Source: Rhodoferax sp. OV413 (GTDB taxonomy: Bacteria; Pseudomonadota; Gammaproteobacteria; Burkholderiales; Burkholderiaceae_C). Taken from it: a DNA stretch of 64,000 nucleotides. The stretch lies in contig CAMAWD010000020.1 in assembly GCA_945861785.1 (NCBI GenBank), positions 1-64,000 of the forward strand, given 5' to 3'. The position numbers and the translations under genes are program-made. The notes beneath the pieces were generated by a model. It did not search any database. It saw only the letters and a list, made by a program, of their open reading frames with translations, and was not told the origin of the DNA. Below are positions 35,457 to 47,974 of the stretch, piece by piece. Numbering within the stretch: the stretch's first letter is position 1; the number at the start of each line of letters is the position of its first letter.

Positions 35457-35993
35457 ATGTCCCTGGACAACGTAACCCCCGGAAAAAACGTGCCCGATGC
35501 CTTCAACGTCATCATCGAGATCCCGATGAACGCCGATCCGGTCAAGTACGAAGTGGACAAGGCGACCGGCGCCATCTTCGTGGACCGCTTCATGAGCACG
35601 TCCATGCATTACCCCACCAACTACGGTTACGTGCCCAAGACCATCAGCGGCGACGGGGATCCGGTCGACGTGCTGGTCATCACGCCCGTGCCGCTGATCC
35701 CGGGCGTGGTGGTGACCTGCCGGCCGATCGGCATCCTGAAGATGCAGGACGAGGCGGGTGAAGACGGCAAGGTGCTTGCAGTGCCGGTCGACAAGATCCT
35801 GTCGATCTACACCCAATGGCAGAAACCCGAAGACCTGAACCCGTTGCGGCTCAAGACGATCGCCCATTTTTTCGAGCACTACAAAGATCTGGAAGTCGGC
35901 AAGTGGGTCAAGATCCTGGGCTGGGAAGATGCGGACTCGGCCCGCAAGGAAATCATGGACGGCATCGCCAACTACAACCGCCAACATCCCTGA
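35457..35993 (+). CDS. ppa: Inorganic pyrophosphatase (family I)
   Basis: A 178-residue soluble pyrophosphatase. Family I motifs are all present: [37 protein letters not shown] and the [18 protein letters not shown] end. It hydrolyses pyrophosphate in the cytoplasm, pulling biosynthetic reactions. It is encoded back to back with the membrane pyrophosphatase, so one intergenic region may balance heat-releasing and proton-pumping hydrolysis. Confidence 0.96.
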   Translation: MSLDNVTPGKNVPDAFNVIIEIPMNADPVKYEVDKATGAIFVDRFMSTSMHYPTNYGYVPKTISGDGDPVDVLVITPVPLIPGVVVTCRPIGILKMQDEAGEDGKVLAVPVDKILSIYTQWQKPEDLNPLRLKTIAHFFEHYKDLEVGKWVKILGWEDADSARKEIMDGIANYNRQHP

Positions 35994-36004
35994 AGGTGGT
36001 CTGG

Positions 36005-36024
36005 CCGGCTGCCGATGCAGCCGG
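36005..36024 (+). terminator. Hairpin after ppa
   Basis: CCGGCTGC-CGAT-GCAGCCGG is a perfect 8-bp stem with a 4-nt loop, 11 bp after the ppa stop, followed by only TTT. It is likely a weak terminator. The remaining 160 bp to the GST gene show nothing else. Confidence 0.5.
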
Positions 36025-36187
36025 TTTCAGCGCTGCGGGTCGGGAAAGACCAGACCATGCAGGCCGCCCTTGCGCTGGAGGCGCCAGGGCGTTGGTTGTG
36101 GAGTCACCCGAGCGACTTCCGTCGCGGGCGGTGGATTTGCATAATCCGCCTGTCGTCCCCCTTGGACTTACCTGATACGGAACCACC

Positions 36188-36850
36188 ATGACGCTCAAAC
36201 TCTGCGGATTCTCTGCCAGCAACTACTACAACCAGGTGAAACTGCAACTGCTGGAAAAGCAGTTGGACTTCGAGGAAGAGATGGTGCGCACCGGTTCTGT
36301 CGAGCCGGCGCTGCTGGCCCGCTCGCCAATGGGCAAAGTCCCGTTCCTCGACACGCCCCACGGCTGCATTTCGGAGTCGATGGCCTGCGCCGAATACATC
36401 GAAGCCGCGTACCCCCAGTTTCCACTGCTGCCCGCCGATCCTTTTGCGGCCGCCAAGGTGCGGGAGCTTCTGGTGTACCTGGAACTGCACCTGGAACTCG
36501 TGGCGCGCGAGTTGTACGCAGAAGCATTTTTCGGTGGCAAGGTCGGTGATGAAACCAAGGAACGGGTGCGTAAACTGCTGCTGCGTGGCGCCGCGGGCTT
36601 CGGCCGGATCGCCCGATTTGCGCCGTTTGTCGCGGGTGCCAGTTTTACACTGGCCGACTGCGCGGCGGTGGTGCACCTGCCGATCGTGTCGGGGGCGAGC
36701 AAGCTGATCTACGGGGAAGACTTGCTGGCGGCTCTGCCGGTCAAGGACTACATCCGGTCGCTCGGGGAGCGGGCGTCGGTGCGCAAGGTCAACGACGACC
36801 GCAAGGCCGATACCCAGCGCATGCTCGCCGCGCAGCGGCCGGCCACCTGA
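36188..36850 (+). CDS. Glutathione S-transferase family protein
   Basis: A 220-residue protein with an N-terminal thioredoxin-fold domain: LKLCGFSASNYYNQVKLQLLEKQLDFEE, then GKVPFLDTPHGCISESMACAEYIE containing the cis-Pro and the E-S glutathione-binding pair. A helical C-terminal domain follows (SFTLADCAAVVHL). The substrate is unknown; Ser9/Asn10 are candidates for the activating residue. It converges on the next gene with 3 bp between stops. Confidence 0.88.
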   Translation: MTLKLCGFSASNYYNQVKLQLLEKQLDFEEEMVRTGSVEPALLARSPMGKVPFLDTPHGCISESMACAEYIEAAYPQFPLLPADPFAAAKVRELLVYLELHLELVARELYAEAFFGGKVGDETKERVRKLLLRGAAGFGRIARFAPFVAGASFTLADCAAVVHLPIVSGASKLIYGEDLLAALPVKDYIRSLGERASVRKVNDDRKADTQRMLAAQRPAT

Positions 36851-36853
36851 ACG

Positions 36854-38074
36854 TCATTTGGCGATGGACTTGAACGGGTTGCGCTGCTCGAGTTCTCCGA
36901 TGTAGCGCTCCATGCCGTTGCTCTCGCGGTCCAGGAACTGCTGCACCGCATCGGCAAACGCCGGGTGTGCCAGCCAGTGCGCGCTGCGCGTCTTCACCGG
37001 CAAAAGGGCCCGCGCCATCTTGTGTTCGCCCTGGGCCCCTCCTTCGAAACGGTCGAAACCATTGGCGATGCACCACTCCAGCGGCTGGTAATAACAGGCT
37101 TCGAAATGCAGGCAATCGACGCGTTCCAGTGCCCCCCAGTAACGGCCATAGGCCACTGCACCGCTGTCCGGGGCGGTGTCGGGATCGTTCAGCGCTACCA
37201 GGCTGCTTGCGATCGGTTGGCCGTCACGCTGCGCCACGAACAGCAACCAGTTTTCCGGCATGGCCTGCGCCATGTGGTGGAAAAAATCCCGGCTGAGGTA
37301 CGGCGCGTTGCCATGTTCGTAGTAGGTGCGCTCGTAGCAGCGGTAAAAGAAGTCCCAGTCGTGGGCGCTGATAGCACCGCCGCGCGCGCTTCGAAACCCG
37401 ACGCCTGACTGTGCCACCTTGCGCCGCTCCTGGCGGATTTTTTTGCGCTTTTCCTGGCTCAGCGACATCAGGAAAGCATCGAAATCGCGGTACCCGCCGA
37501 CTGGAGCTGTCCAGTGGAACTGCACGTTGTGGCGCACCATCATGCCGGCCGCCACACAGGCGAGCATGTCGGCGTCACTGGCAAACAGGATGTGCAGCGA
37601 CGACAGTCCTGCGGTCTCGCACCAGCCGATCACCGCTTTCACGAGTGCCAGCCGCACGCCAGCGTCGCGCGCCAGCAGCCTCGCGCCTGGAACCGGCGTG
37701 AAGGGCGGTGCAATCAGCGCCTTGGGGTAATACGCCAGCCCATGCTGGTGGTAGGCGTTCGCCCAGGCATGGTCGAACACGTATTCGCCGTAGGAGTGCG
37801 CCTTCAGGTAGAGCGCACATGCGCCATGCAGTTCCCGAGCGGGCGGGTCGCCCGCTTGCGTGGCCCGGTTGATTTTCCACAGGGTGATGAAGCTCGGCGT
37901 CCATCCGGTCTTGGTGGACGCGCTGGCGCTTTGGTGCATCGCCGCCAGGTATTCGTGGCGCATGAACGGGTTGGCCTGTTCCTGGCACGCAAGCAGGCTG
38001 TTCCACAGTACCGGGTCGATGTCCAGGGGCGAATCGAGCACCTCGATGACATAATCATTTTCATTTGCAATCAT
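36854..38074 (-). CDS. COG3146/PF04339 acyltransferase-like protein (GNAT/FemAB-like)
   Basis: A 406-residue cytoplasmic protein of the DUF482 (PF04339) family. Recognisable features are NPFMRHEYLAAMHQSAS, SLSQEKRKKIRQERRKV, and the C-terminal signature FEGGAQGEHKMARALLPVKT followed by SAHW. The fold resembles a double GNAT or FemAB module, and some annotations call it a predicted N-acyltransferase. The real substrate is not established. It is divergent from nadE, with 93 bp between the starts. Confidence 0.85.
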   Translation of the reverse strand: MIANENDYVIEVLDSPLDIDPVLWNSLLACQEQANPFMRHEYLAAMHQSASASTKTGWTPSFITLWKINRATQAGDPPARELHGACALYLKAHSYGEYVFDHAWANAYHQHGLAYYPKALIAPPFTPVPGARLLARDAGVRLALVKAVIGWCETAGLSSLHILFASDADMLACVAAGMMVRHNVQFHWTAPVGGYRDFDAFLMSLSQEKRKKIRQERRKVAQSGVGFRSARGGAISAHDWDFFYRCYERTYYEHGNAPYLSRDFFHHMAQAMPENWLLFVAQRDGQPIASSLVALNDPDTAPDSGAVAYGRYWGALERVDCLHFEACYYQPLEWCIANGFDRFEGGAQGEHKMARALLPVKTRSAHWLAHPAFADAVQQFLDRESNGMERYIGELEQRNPFKSIAK

Positions 38075-38167
38075 GCCACCAGCCCTTGGCGCCTTGTGTT
38101 GTCCGGCAGTCGGGCCCAGGCGTCTGACGGGGCATCCGGCGCCTCTGCAAATTCAGTGTGACTTGTC

Positions 38168-40248
<2,081 letters not shown>

Positions 40249-40374
40249 GGCGCTGGTTTTCGGGACGCCCGGGCAACTCAGATCGACCGCAGGCCGGGGC
40301 TGCTGGACAGACCGGCAGCCTGCACCAGTTCCGGCAACAATTACCGCAGTACAGCGCCACCGGGAACGCCGGGT

Positions 40375-40821
40375 TCATGGCATCAACCGGTGGTAGACGG
40401 CACCCACCCACGTGCCGGCACACAGGACCAGGCTCAGAAGGACCGCGGCGCTTCCCATGTCTTTCGCGCGCTTGGACAAGGCGTGCCACTCAGGCCCTAT
40501 GCGGTCAATCGCAGTCTCGATGCCGGTATTGAGCAACTCCACGACCAGGACCAGCACGACCGTGCCGACAAGCACGGCCCGGTCCATCCAGCCATTGCCT
40601 ACCCAGAATGCCGCTGGCACCAGCACCATGGCAGCCAGCGCTTCCTGGCGAAAGGCTGTTTCGTGCCAGCCTGCGCGCAGCCCTTCGATGGAGTAACCGG
40701 TGGCATGCCACATCCTTGACAGGCCGGTGCGGCTCTTTTGGGGATTCGATGGCGGATCTGGGCTTGGCGTGGGGTGCATGGAGACCGGTGTACTGTTTGC
40801 CTGGGATTCAGGTGCCCGCAT
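40375..40821 (-). CDS. dgkA: Diacylglycerol kinase (DgkA)
   Basis: An integral membrane kinase of three TM segments with the DgkA signature VVELLNTGIETAIDRIG and the N-terminal RAGWHETAFRQEALAAM. It phosphorylates diacylglycerol for phospholipid recycling. The start is uncertain: ATG at 40821 overlaps the end of the RDD gene by 14 bp, GTG at 40827 is the ORF-track start, and ATG at 40779 gives 134 residues, nearer the usual 120-130. It is the last gene of the sigma-factor operon. Confidence 0.9.
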   Translation of the reverse strand: MRAPESQANSTPVSMHPTPSPDPPSNPQKSRTGLSRMWHATGYSIEGLRAGWHETAFRQEALAAMVLVPAAFWVGNGWMDRAVLVGTVVLVLVVELLNTGIETAIDRIGPEWHALSKRAKDMGSAAVLLSLVLCAGTWVGAVYHRLMP

Positions 40822-41362
40822 TGTCACTGCTGACCAGGCGCGTACCGGCCCAGGCGTCGTGCCAGAACTGCCCTTGGGGGTGAAATCGGCTCAACAGCGC
40901 CCAAATCACGATCCAGCCGATGGCCAGCACGGCGGACTCAGACGCCCGGACGTCCATCGGCGCGACGATGGCCAAGGGTGGCAGGAACCAGATCCAACTC
41001 AGGACATAACGCAGCAGCGCCCGCTGCTGGGTGACTGCGTGCCCCGCTTTGTCGACAATCCGGATTCGCCAGGTCTTCATGGCCAATGTCTGGCCCTTGG
41101 CCCAGAACCAGGTGAAGTAGATCCCGAAGATCACGAACAGGAATGCCTGCAGCGCGTGCCGGTTGTCCATCGCGTTGCGGGTCTGGCTGAGGGCGGAAAA
41201 CAGGTAAGCTGCAATGAACATGACACCGAACAGAAGCATGCCCTCGTACAACCAGCAGGCCATGCGCCGTGCCAGACCCGGTGGCGTGGGGTTGATCGGG
41301 GTGGCCGGCCCGCTGGCTGTTCTTGCTGCTGACGGGGACCCGGCGTCCTTGGCCTGTGCCAT
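40808..41362 (-). CDS. RDD family membrane protein
   Basis: A 184-residue protein with the Arg-Asp-Asp-type membrane fold. PPGLARRMACWLYEGMLLFGVMF opens the first TM segment, IVDKAGHAVTQQRALLRYVLSW follows the second, and the end is FWHDAWAGTRLV. RDD proteins are poorly understood; some act in ion transport. The ATG lies 4 bp beyond the DUF3106 stop, indicating co-translation. The ORF-track extension would overlap DUF3106 by over 100 bp. Confidence 0.88.
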   Translation of the reverse strand: MAQAKDAGSPSAARTASGPATPINPTPPGLARRMACWLYEGMLLFGVMFIAAYLFSALSQTRNAMDNRHALQAFLFVIFGIYFTWFWAKGQTLAMKTWRIRIVDKAGHAVTQQRALLRYVLSWIWFLPPLAIVAPMDVRASESAVLAIGWIVIWALLSRFHPQGQFWHDAWAGTRLVSSDNAGT

Positions 41363-41366
41363 GCGC

Positions 41367-42071
41367 TCAGGGAGGGCTGCCAGGCGCAGAGGCCGGCTTG
41401 GCATTGCGGGGGGCCGGCGGTGTGTCGCGGGTGACGGGCAACCTGGGCTTGGAGCTACGGGCCGCGCTGGCCGCATCAGAACGCGTCACCGGAACGGCGG
41501 CCAGCTTCTTGGGATCGACTGGTTTCAGCGCCGGCGCGGCACCTGAAGGCAGGTGACTGCCGCTTGCAAGTTGTTGTTTTTGTTCAGGGCTGAGCGCCTG
41601 GTAGGCCTTCCACTGGGCCTTCTTCTCGTCGTTGGACAACTGCTTTGTCTGGGCAAAATTCAAACGCGCCTGGCTGCGCTGAACCGGGCTGAGATTGACC
41701 CACTCGCTCATGTGGCCATGCAGGGTGGCGCGCTCGGTCGGGGACAGTCTGTCGAAGTTGCGAGACAGTGCGATCCATTTGCGTTTCTGTCCTTCACTGA
41801 TGCTCGCCCAGGAGGGCGCCAGAGGTTGCAAGGCAGACTGCTGGGTGGGCGAAAGTTCGGCCCATGCGGGCTTGGCAACAGTGCTGCCAGTGCTTGATCT
41901 TGCGGGGGCCACCTTGGCAGCGGAAGAGGGCGTCGACCCCTGGGCCACTGCGGTCCCGGGCATCAGGACGAGGCCGACCACGGCATGCATCAGGCACAAC
42001 TTGCCGGCCAACCCGGACCGCGCGCGGCCACCCAAGTCACGCCCCCACCAGGAACCGGCCGGTAAAGTCAA
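41367..42071 (-). CDS. DUF3106 periplasmic protein
   Basis: A 234-residue exported protein. A signal peptide (about residues 22-44, ending GTAVAQ) precedes a helical region rich in ELSPTQQSALQPLAPSW, then LSPTERATLHGHMSEW and LSPEQKQQLA. These repeated LSPxQ/E-x-Q/R units are typical of DUF3106. The C-terminus is Pro/Ala/Ser rich. The short amphipathic helices recall CpxP/Spy-like periplasmic chaperones, but that is only a resemblance. It overlaps the DUF3619 stop by 4 bp (ATGA) in the sigma-factor operon. Confidence 0.85.
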   Translation of the reverse strand: MTLPAGSWWGRDLGGRARSGLAGKLCLMHAVVGLVLMPGTAVAQGSTPSSAAKVAPARSSTGSTVAKPAWAELSPTQQSALQPLAPSWASISEGQKRKWIALSRNFDRLSPTERATLHGHMSEWVNLSPVQRSQARLNFAQTKQLSNDEKKAQWKAYQALSPEQKQQLASGSHLPSGAAPALKPVDPKKLAAVPVTRSDAASAARSSKPRLPVTRDTPPAPRNAKPASAPGSPP

Positions 42072-42514
42072 CGTACCTGCGCCTGGTTCTGGCCGATCTG
42101 GACGAACCGGGCAAAGCCAGGGTCCGCGTAGGCGGCGGGGGGGAGATCGTCCACCAGAAGTGCTGAATCAACGGCGGCGAGTTCACGGGCTGCCCGCTCA
42201 TTCTGGATCACATTGATCGATATGAGGCCAATTACCAACACCAGCAAAGGCAAAGCCGAGGCCAGGCCGCTCCACCAACTGATTTTGTCGTCGTCTGCGC
42301 CACCGAGCACAGCGCTACCGCCAGCGGAATACGCCCAGGCTGCTGGCGCGCGTTGTGGAAGCTTGCGCTTGTCCAAGGCCAGCATGCGCGCGGCTTTCAG
42401 GCGTTGGTTGACGTCGTGGGGCAGATTTTCGGCACCCTGCGACAAGCGGGCAGCTACCTGCAGACCGTAACGATCTTGCAGGACTTCGGTTTGGTGTCGA
42501 TGTAAGTTCGTCAT
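42068..42514 (-). CDS. DUF3619 membrane protein, possible anti-sigma factor
   Basis: A 148-residue protein: an N-terminal cytoplasmic helical domain of about 85 residues (QDRYGLQVAARLSQGAENLPH...RLKAARMLAL), one TM segment (ALPLLVLVIGLISINVI) and a C-terminal extracytoplasmic stretch of about 40 residues. The start MTNLHRHQTEVLQ overlaps the sigma gene's stop by 4 bp. Position directly behind an ECF sigma gene and this topology fit an anti-sigma factor, though no conserved anti-sigma motif is recognised. This is an inference. Confidence 0.8.
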   Translation of the reverse strand: MTNLHRHQTEVLQDRYGLQVAARLSQGAENLPHDVNQRLKAARMLALDKRKLPQRAPAAWAYSAGGSAVLGGADDDKISWWSGLASALPLLVLVIGLISINVIQNERAARELAAVDSALLVDDLPPAAYADPGFARFVQIGQNQAQVR

Positions 42515-43107
42515 AGTGATATTCCTTTTGCCCGCAGCGCCTTGCTCAAAGCCAACACTGCCCTGGAGCAGTGCACCTTGACACTGCCCTCGGAACAACC
42601 CATGGAAGCTGCCGTCTCGGCAACATCCATCTCTTCCCAGTAACGCATCAAGAACGCTTCTCGTTGACGGCCGGAAAGGAGTTGCACCGCGGATTCGATT
42701 TCCCGCAAGATCTGTGCCCGCCGGGTCGTGTCCTCGGCACTCTCTGTCTGTTGCGAGTCCTCGACCCCGGAAAAAGTTTCAAGCAAATCGAAATCCCCGT
42801 CATCACCCGGTGATTCGAAGTCGCTCATGTTGGAGAAGAGGGCGTTGCGGGTCTTGTTGCGCCGAAACCAGTCCAATGTGCAATTCACCAGGATCCGCTG
42901 GAACAACATCGGCAATTCGGCCGCCGGCTTGTCGCCGTAATGCTCGGCCAGCTTCATCATGCTGTCTTGCACGATGTCGAGTGCGGAGTCTTCGTTGCGC
43001 ACGTGATAAACAGAACGCTTGAAGGCGCGCTTTTCGACGCTCTTCAGAAACTCGGATAGTTCTTGTTCAGTTGCCAAAGGGGTAGGACCAGGGACATGCA
43101 CCGACAA
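42511..43107 (-). CDS. ECF-type RNA polymerase sigma factor
   Basis: About 190 residues. Sigma region 2 includes DSALDIVQDSMMKLAEHYG and ILVNCTLDWFRRNKTR. An acidic linker (SPGDDGDFDLLETFSGVEDS) precedes region 4 (LLSGRQREAFLMRYWEEMDVAETAASMGCSEGSVKVHCSRA), with its helix-turn-helix. The start is unclear: TTG 43107 is the ORF-track start, GTG 43101 is close behind, and TTG 43077 (LATEQELSEFL) may be the conserved beginning. It heads the operon DUF3619-DUF3106-RDD-dgkA, all overlapping or nearly so, and is divergent from ilvB. Confidence 0.88.
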   Translation of the reverse strand: MSVHVPGPTPLATEQELSEFLKSVEKRAFKRSVYHVRNEDSALDIVQDSMMKLAEHYGDKPAAELPMLFQRILVNCTLDWFRRNKTRNALFSNMSDFESPGDDGDFDLLETFSGVEDSQQTESAEDTTRRAQILREIESAVQLLSGRQREAFLMRYWEEMDVAETAASMGCSEGSVKVHCSRAVLALSKALRAKGISL

Positions 43108-43373
43108 AGACTTGCGTCAGACCCGATCCGGCCGGCGCATGGTGTGCATTTGCTACAAATTATGTCATCCGCAACGGCATTTGCCCGAAATCGGAGCACC
43201 CCACTTTGTTGCAATGCGATAATCCCAGTTGCAATTCAAACGGCAAACGGGTCATGGTCTGGCGCAAAATTCGATGCGCCTGTGGCTTTGACCCCAAGTT
43301 CCGACGCGACTTCACAAGAGTTTGCGAAGGGGCACCCTAGGTCTTTCGTCAGAGAAATTCACAAAGGTTGATC

Positions 43374-45173
43374 ATGGAAATCTCCAAAGCCGAGCTGGCC
43401 TCGGCAGCAGCAGCAGTCACGCCCTCGCCACGTCCCCCCACCCAGGCCCCTGGCCCGGAACTTCGCGGCGCGGAAATACTGGTCAAGGCCCTGCAGGCCG
43501 AAAACGTCAAATATGTCTGGGGTTACCCAGGTGGGGCGGTGCTCCACATCTACGACGCCTTCTACAAGCAGGACACCATCCAGCATATTTTGGTGCGCCA
43601 CGAGCAGGCAGCGGTCCACGCGGCCGACGGTTACGCCCGGGCCACCGGCGATGTAGGGGTTGCACTGGTCACGTCCGGCCCCGGCGTCACGAATGCAGTC
43701 ACCGGCATTGCCACCGCCTACATGGACAGCATCCCGATGGTGATCATTACCGGGCAGGTTCCCACCGCAGCAATCGGGCTCGATGCGTTCCAGGAGTGTG
43801 ACACGGTGGGTATCACCCGGCCGATCGTCAAGCACAACTTCCTGGTAAAGGACGCCCGGCACTTGGCCGACGTCATGAAAAAGGCCTTCCATATCGCGCG
43901 CACCGGCCGTCCCGGGCCGGTCGTGGTGGACATTCCCAAAGACGTCTCGTTCAAGAAGGTTCCCTACGAGGGGTATCCAAAATCAGTCGAGATGCGCTCC
44001 TACAACCCGGTGCGCAAAGGGCATGGCGGGCAGATCCGCAAGGCGCTGCAACTGTTGTTGACCGCCAAGCGCCCATACATCTATACCGGTGGCGGCGTGT
44101 TGCTGAGCAATGCTTCGGCCGAGTTGCGCACGCTGGTCGACATGCTGGGTTATCCATGCACCAACACCCTGATGGGCCTGGGGGCGTACCCGGCCAGCGA
44201 CCGCAAGTTCCTTGGCATGCTCGGAATGCACGGCACGCTTGAGGCGAACAGTGCCATGCAGAACTGCGATGTGCTGCTGGCCGTCGGAGCCCGTTTTGAC
44301 GATCGGGTGATCGGCAACCCCAAGCATTTTGCCCAGAACGAGCGCAAGATCATCCATATCGACATCGACCCGTCGAGCATTTCCAAACGCGTGAAGGTCG
44401 ACATCCCGATCGTGGGCGATGTCAAGGATGTGCTGGGCGAGATGATCGCCATGGTCCGCGAAAGCAACTTGCGGCCGGACGCCAACACCCTTGGCGCCTG
44501 GTGGGAGACGATCGAGGCCTGGCGCAAGCGCGACTGCCTCAAGTACGACCATGGCAAGGGCGACGTGATCAAGCCGCAGTACGTCGTGGAAACCTTGTGG
44601 AACATGACCAAGGACGTGGATACCTACATCACCTCCGACGTTGGGCAGCACCAGATGTGGGCCGCGCAGTATTACCGTTTCGACGAACCCCGGCGCTGGA
44701 TCAACTCGGGTGGCCTGGGCACGATGGGTGTGGGTATCCCGTACGCGATGGGCATCAAGATGGCCAAGCCTGAGAGCGAGGTGTTCTGCATCACCGGCGA
44801 AGGTTCGGTGCAGATGTGCATTCAGGAGCTCTCCACCTGCCTGCAATACAACACGCCCATCAAGATTGTTTCGCTGAACAACCGGTACCTTGGCATGGTG
44901 CGGCAGTGGCAGCAAATCGATTACGAAGGCCGCTACAGCCACAGCTACATGGACGCCCTGCCCGATTTCGTCAAGCTGGCGGAGGCCTACGGCCACGTCG
45001 GCATGCTGATCGAAAAGCCTCAGGATGTGGAGCCGGCCCTGCGTGAAGCACGCAAGCTGAAGGACCGCACGGTTTTCATGGACTTTCGAACCGATCCGAC
45101 CGAAAACGTCTTTCCGATGGTCAAGGCCGGCATGGGCCTGACCGAATTGCTGCTGGGTTCGGAAGACCTTTAG
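43374..45173 (+). CDS. ilvB: Acetolactate synthase, large catalytic subunit
   Basis: A 599-residue ThDP-dependent enzyme. The N-terminal domain has the catalytic Glu in ILVRHEQAAVHAADGYARA. The central FAD/transhydrogenase-like domain includes GARFDDRVIGN. The ThDP-Mg motif is represented by ITGEGSVQMCIQELSTC...LNNRYLGMV. It condenses pyruvate units, or pyruvate with 2-ketobutyrate, in the first common step of valine, leucine and isoleucine synthesis. The ATG has AAAGG upstream. ilvN follows after 140 bp. The 266-bp gap before it shows no leader peptide run of branched-chain codons. Confidence 0.96.
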   Translation: MEISKAELASAAAAVTPSPRPPTQAPGPELRGAEILVKALQAENVKYVWGYPGGAVLHIYDAFYKQDTIQHILVRHEQAAVHAADGYARATGDVGVALVTSGPGVTNAVTGIATAYMDSIPMVIITGQVPTAAIGLDAFQECDTVGITRPIVKHNFLVKDARHLADVMKKAFHIARTGRPGPVVVDIPKDVSFKKVPYEGYPKSVEMRSYNPVRKGHGGQIRKALQLLLTAKRPYIYTGGGVLLSNASAELRTLVDMLGYPCTNTLMGLGAYPASDRKFLGMLGMHGTLEANSAMQNCDVLLAVGARFDDRVIGNPKHFAQNERKIIHIDIDPSSISKRVKVDIPIVGDVKDVLGEMIAMVRESNLRPDANTLGAWWETIEAWRKRDCLKYDHGKGDVIKPQYVVETLWNMTKDVDTYITSDVGQHQMWAAQYYRFDEPRRWINSGGLGTMGVGIPYAMGIKMAKPESEVFCITGEGSVQMCIQELSTCLQYNTPIKIVSLNNRYLGMVRQWQQIDYEGRYSHSYMDALPDFVKLAEAYGHVGMLIEKPQDVEPALREARKLKDRTVFMDFRTDPTENVFPMVKAGMGLTELLLGSEDL

Positions 45174-45313
45174 GGCCGCCCGAACAACCAGACTTCCGCC
45201 CCCGGGTGGCGTATTGGCGGGCCGAGCCCGCCCGAACCAACCCAGATGAGTCTATTGCCTGCCAAGCCCGGTTGTTACCGCAACCAGGGGAGGGCAGCGA
45301 AAAGAGGAATCCC

Positions 45314-46844
<1,531 letters not shown>

Positions 46845-46870
46845 GCAAGGAACCGTCGGTTGCAATGCCC

Positions 46871-46890
46871 AGGGCCACTTCGGTGGCCCT
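46871..46890 (+). terminator. UUCG hairpin after ilvC
   Basis: AGGGCCAC-TTCG-GTGGCCCT is a perfect 8-bp stem capped by a TTCG tetraloop, 26 bp past the ilvC stop, followed by GCTTGTT. The stable tetraloop points to a terminator or 3'-end stabiliser of ilvBNC. Confidence 0.6.
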
Positions 46891-47039
46891 GCTTGTTGGT
46901 GGTGATCGGTCGCATCGCCAGCGGCCGGCCTTGACTTACACTGGCCTTGCGGTCAAGTGGCGGCATATCGTCCGGGCCGGGGCCAGACCGGTCGGAAAAA
47001 TATCAATCGCGCCCACAATGCGGGCTGGAGGGTTTCGTG

Positions 47040-47849
47040 ATGCCGGACGCTGCAGATTCGGAATTGGGAGAGGGGGCCATGGTGGCGCGCAAGCGCCGCA
47101 AGGGGCTCTACATACTGCCCAACCTTGTGACATTGGCGGCGCTTTTTGCCGGGTTTTATTCGATTGTGATGGCCATGAACGGCCGCTTCGACATGGCTGC
47201 CATTGGCGTCTTCTGCGCGATGGTGCTCGATAGCCTGGACGGTCGGGTCGCGCGCATGACCAATACCCAGAGCGCCTTTGGCGAGCAGATGGATTCCCTC
47301 TCGGACATGGTGTCGTTCGGCGCCGCACCCGCCCTGATTTCCTACGAATGGGCTTTGCGGGGCCTGGGGCGCTGGGGCTGGATCGCCGCCTTCGTGTATT
47401 GCGCGTGCGCGGCGTTGCGGTTGGCGCGTTTCAATGTCAATACGGGTGTGGTCGACAAGCGCTATTTCCAGGGGCTGCCTTCTCCTGCGGCAGCGGCGAT
47501 CCTGGCCGGTTTCATACTGCTGATGACCGAACTCGGGGTCAAGGGCCCCGAAGTGGCGTGGCCGATGTTCGGCCTGGCGCTGTACGCCGGCCTGACCATG
47601 GTGACCAACCTGCCGTTCTACAGCTTCAAGGACGTCGGCATGAAGAAGAGCGTGCCGTTTGCCGTGATTGTTCTGGTGGCGCTTGGCATTGCTGCAATCA
47701 GCATTGACCCGTCATCGGTCCTTTTCGGCGTGTTTGTAGCCTATGCAATGAGTGGGTACGTGGTGTACGTGTGGCGCAAGGCCAAGGGCATGCAGACCAG
47801 TGTGATCAGCACCTCGACCGACGAGCCGGATGAGCGCGGGCTGCACTGA
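47040..47849 (+). CDS. pssA: CDP-diacylglycerol--serine O-phosphatidyltransferase
   Basis: A 269-residue membrane protein with about six TM segments. The CDP-alcohol phosphotransferase signature appears as DSLDGRVARMTNTQSAFGEQ followed by MDSLSD (DGxxAR-x8-G-x3-D-x3-D). It makes phosphatidylserine, the precursor of phosphatidylethanolamine. GGAGG lies 8 bp before the ATG of MPDAADSELG; the ORF-track start is 31 codons early. In some Burkholderiales psd lies next to it; here only a 195-bp gap separates it from ilvC. Confidence 0.93.
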   Translation: MPDAADSELGEGAMVARKRRKGLYILPNLVTLAALFAGFYSIVMAMNGRFDMAAIGVFCAMVLDSLDGRVARMTNTQSAFGEQMDSLSDMVSFGAAPALISYEWALRGLGRWGWIAAFVYCACAALRLARFNVNTGVVDKRYFQGLPSPAAAAILAGFILLMTELGVKGPEVAWPMFGLALYAGLTMVTNLPFYSFKDVGMKKSVPFAVIVLVALGIAAISIDPSSVLFGVFVAYAMSGYVVYVWRKAKGMQTSVISTSTDEPDERGLH

Positions 47850-47900
47850 AAGGGCGTCAATTGGGCCGCTGGGGGCATTTTTGTGTGCTACATTTCGGTC

Positions 47901-47957
47901 ATGAAACAAATCGTGCTAGTGCTACTACTGCATCGCCAATACGGGCGGATACGGTAG
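47901..47957 (+). CDS. leuL: Leucine/valine-rich leader peptide of leuA
   Basis: An 18-codon frame reads MKQIVLVLLLHRQYGRIR and stops at TAG. Codons 4-10 are Ile-Val-Leu-Val-Leu-Leu-Leu, and three of the four Leu codons are CTA, which is rare in this GC-rich sequence. It lies 133 bp before leuA and 17 bp before a strong terminator. This is the classic layout of transcription attenuation by charged tRNA-Leu (and perhaps Val/Ile). No good Shine-Dalgarno is visible. It is too short for the ORF track. Confidence 0.75.
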   Translation: MKQIVLVLLLHRQYGRIR

Positions 47958-47974
47958 CTTGCGCTAATCGATTC

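Noticed and set aside
43108-43373. Possible ilvB attenuator comparable with that of leuA
   Set aside because: No short frame with a run of Leu/Val/Ile codons and no terminator hairpin with U-tract was found in the gap.
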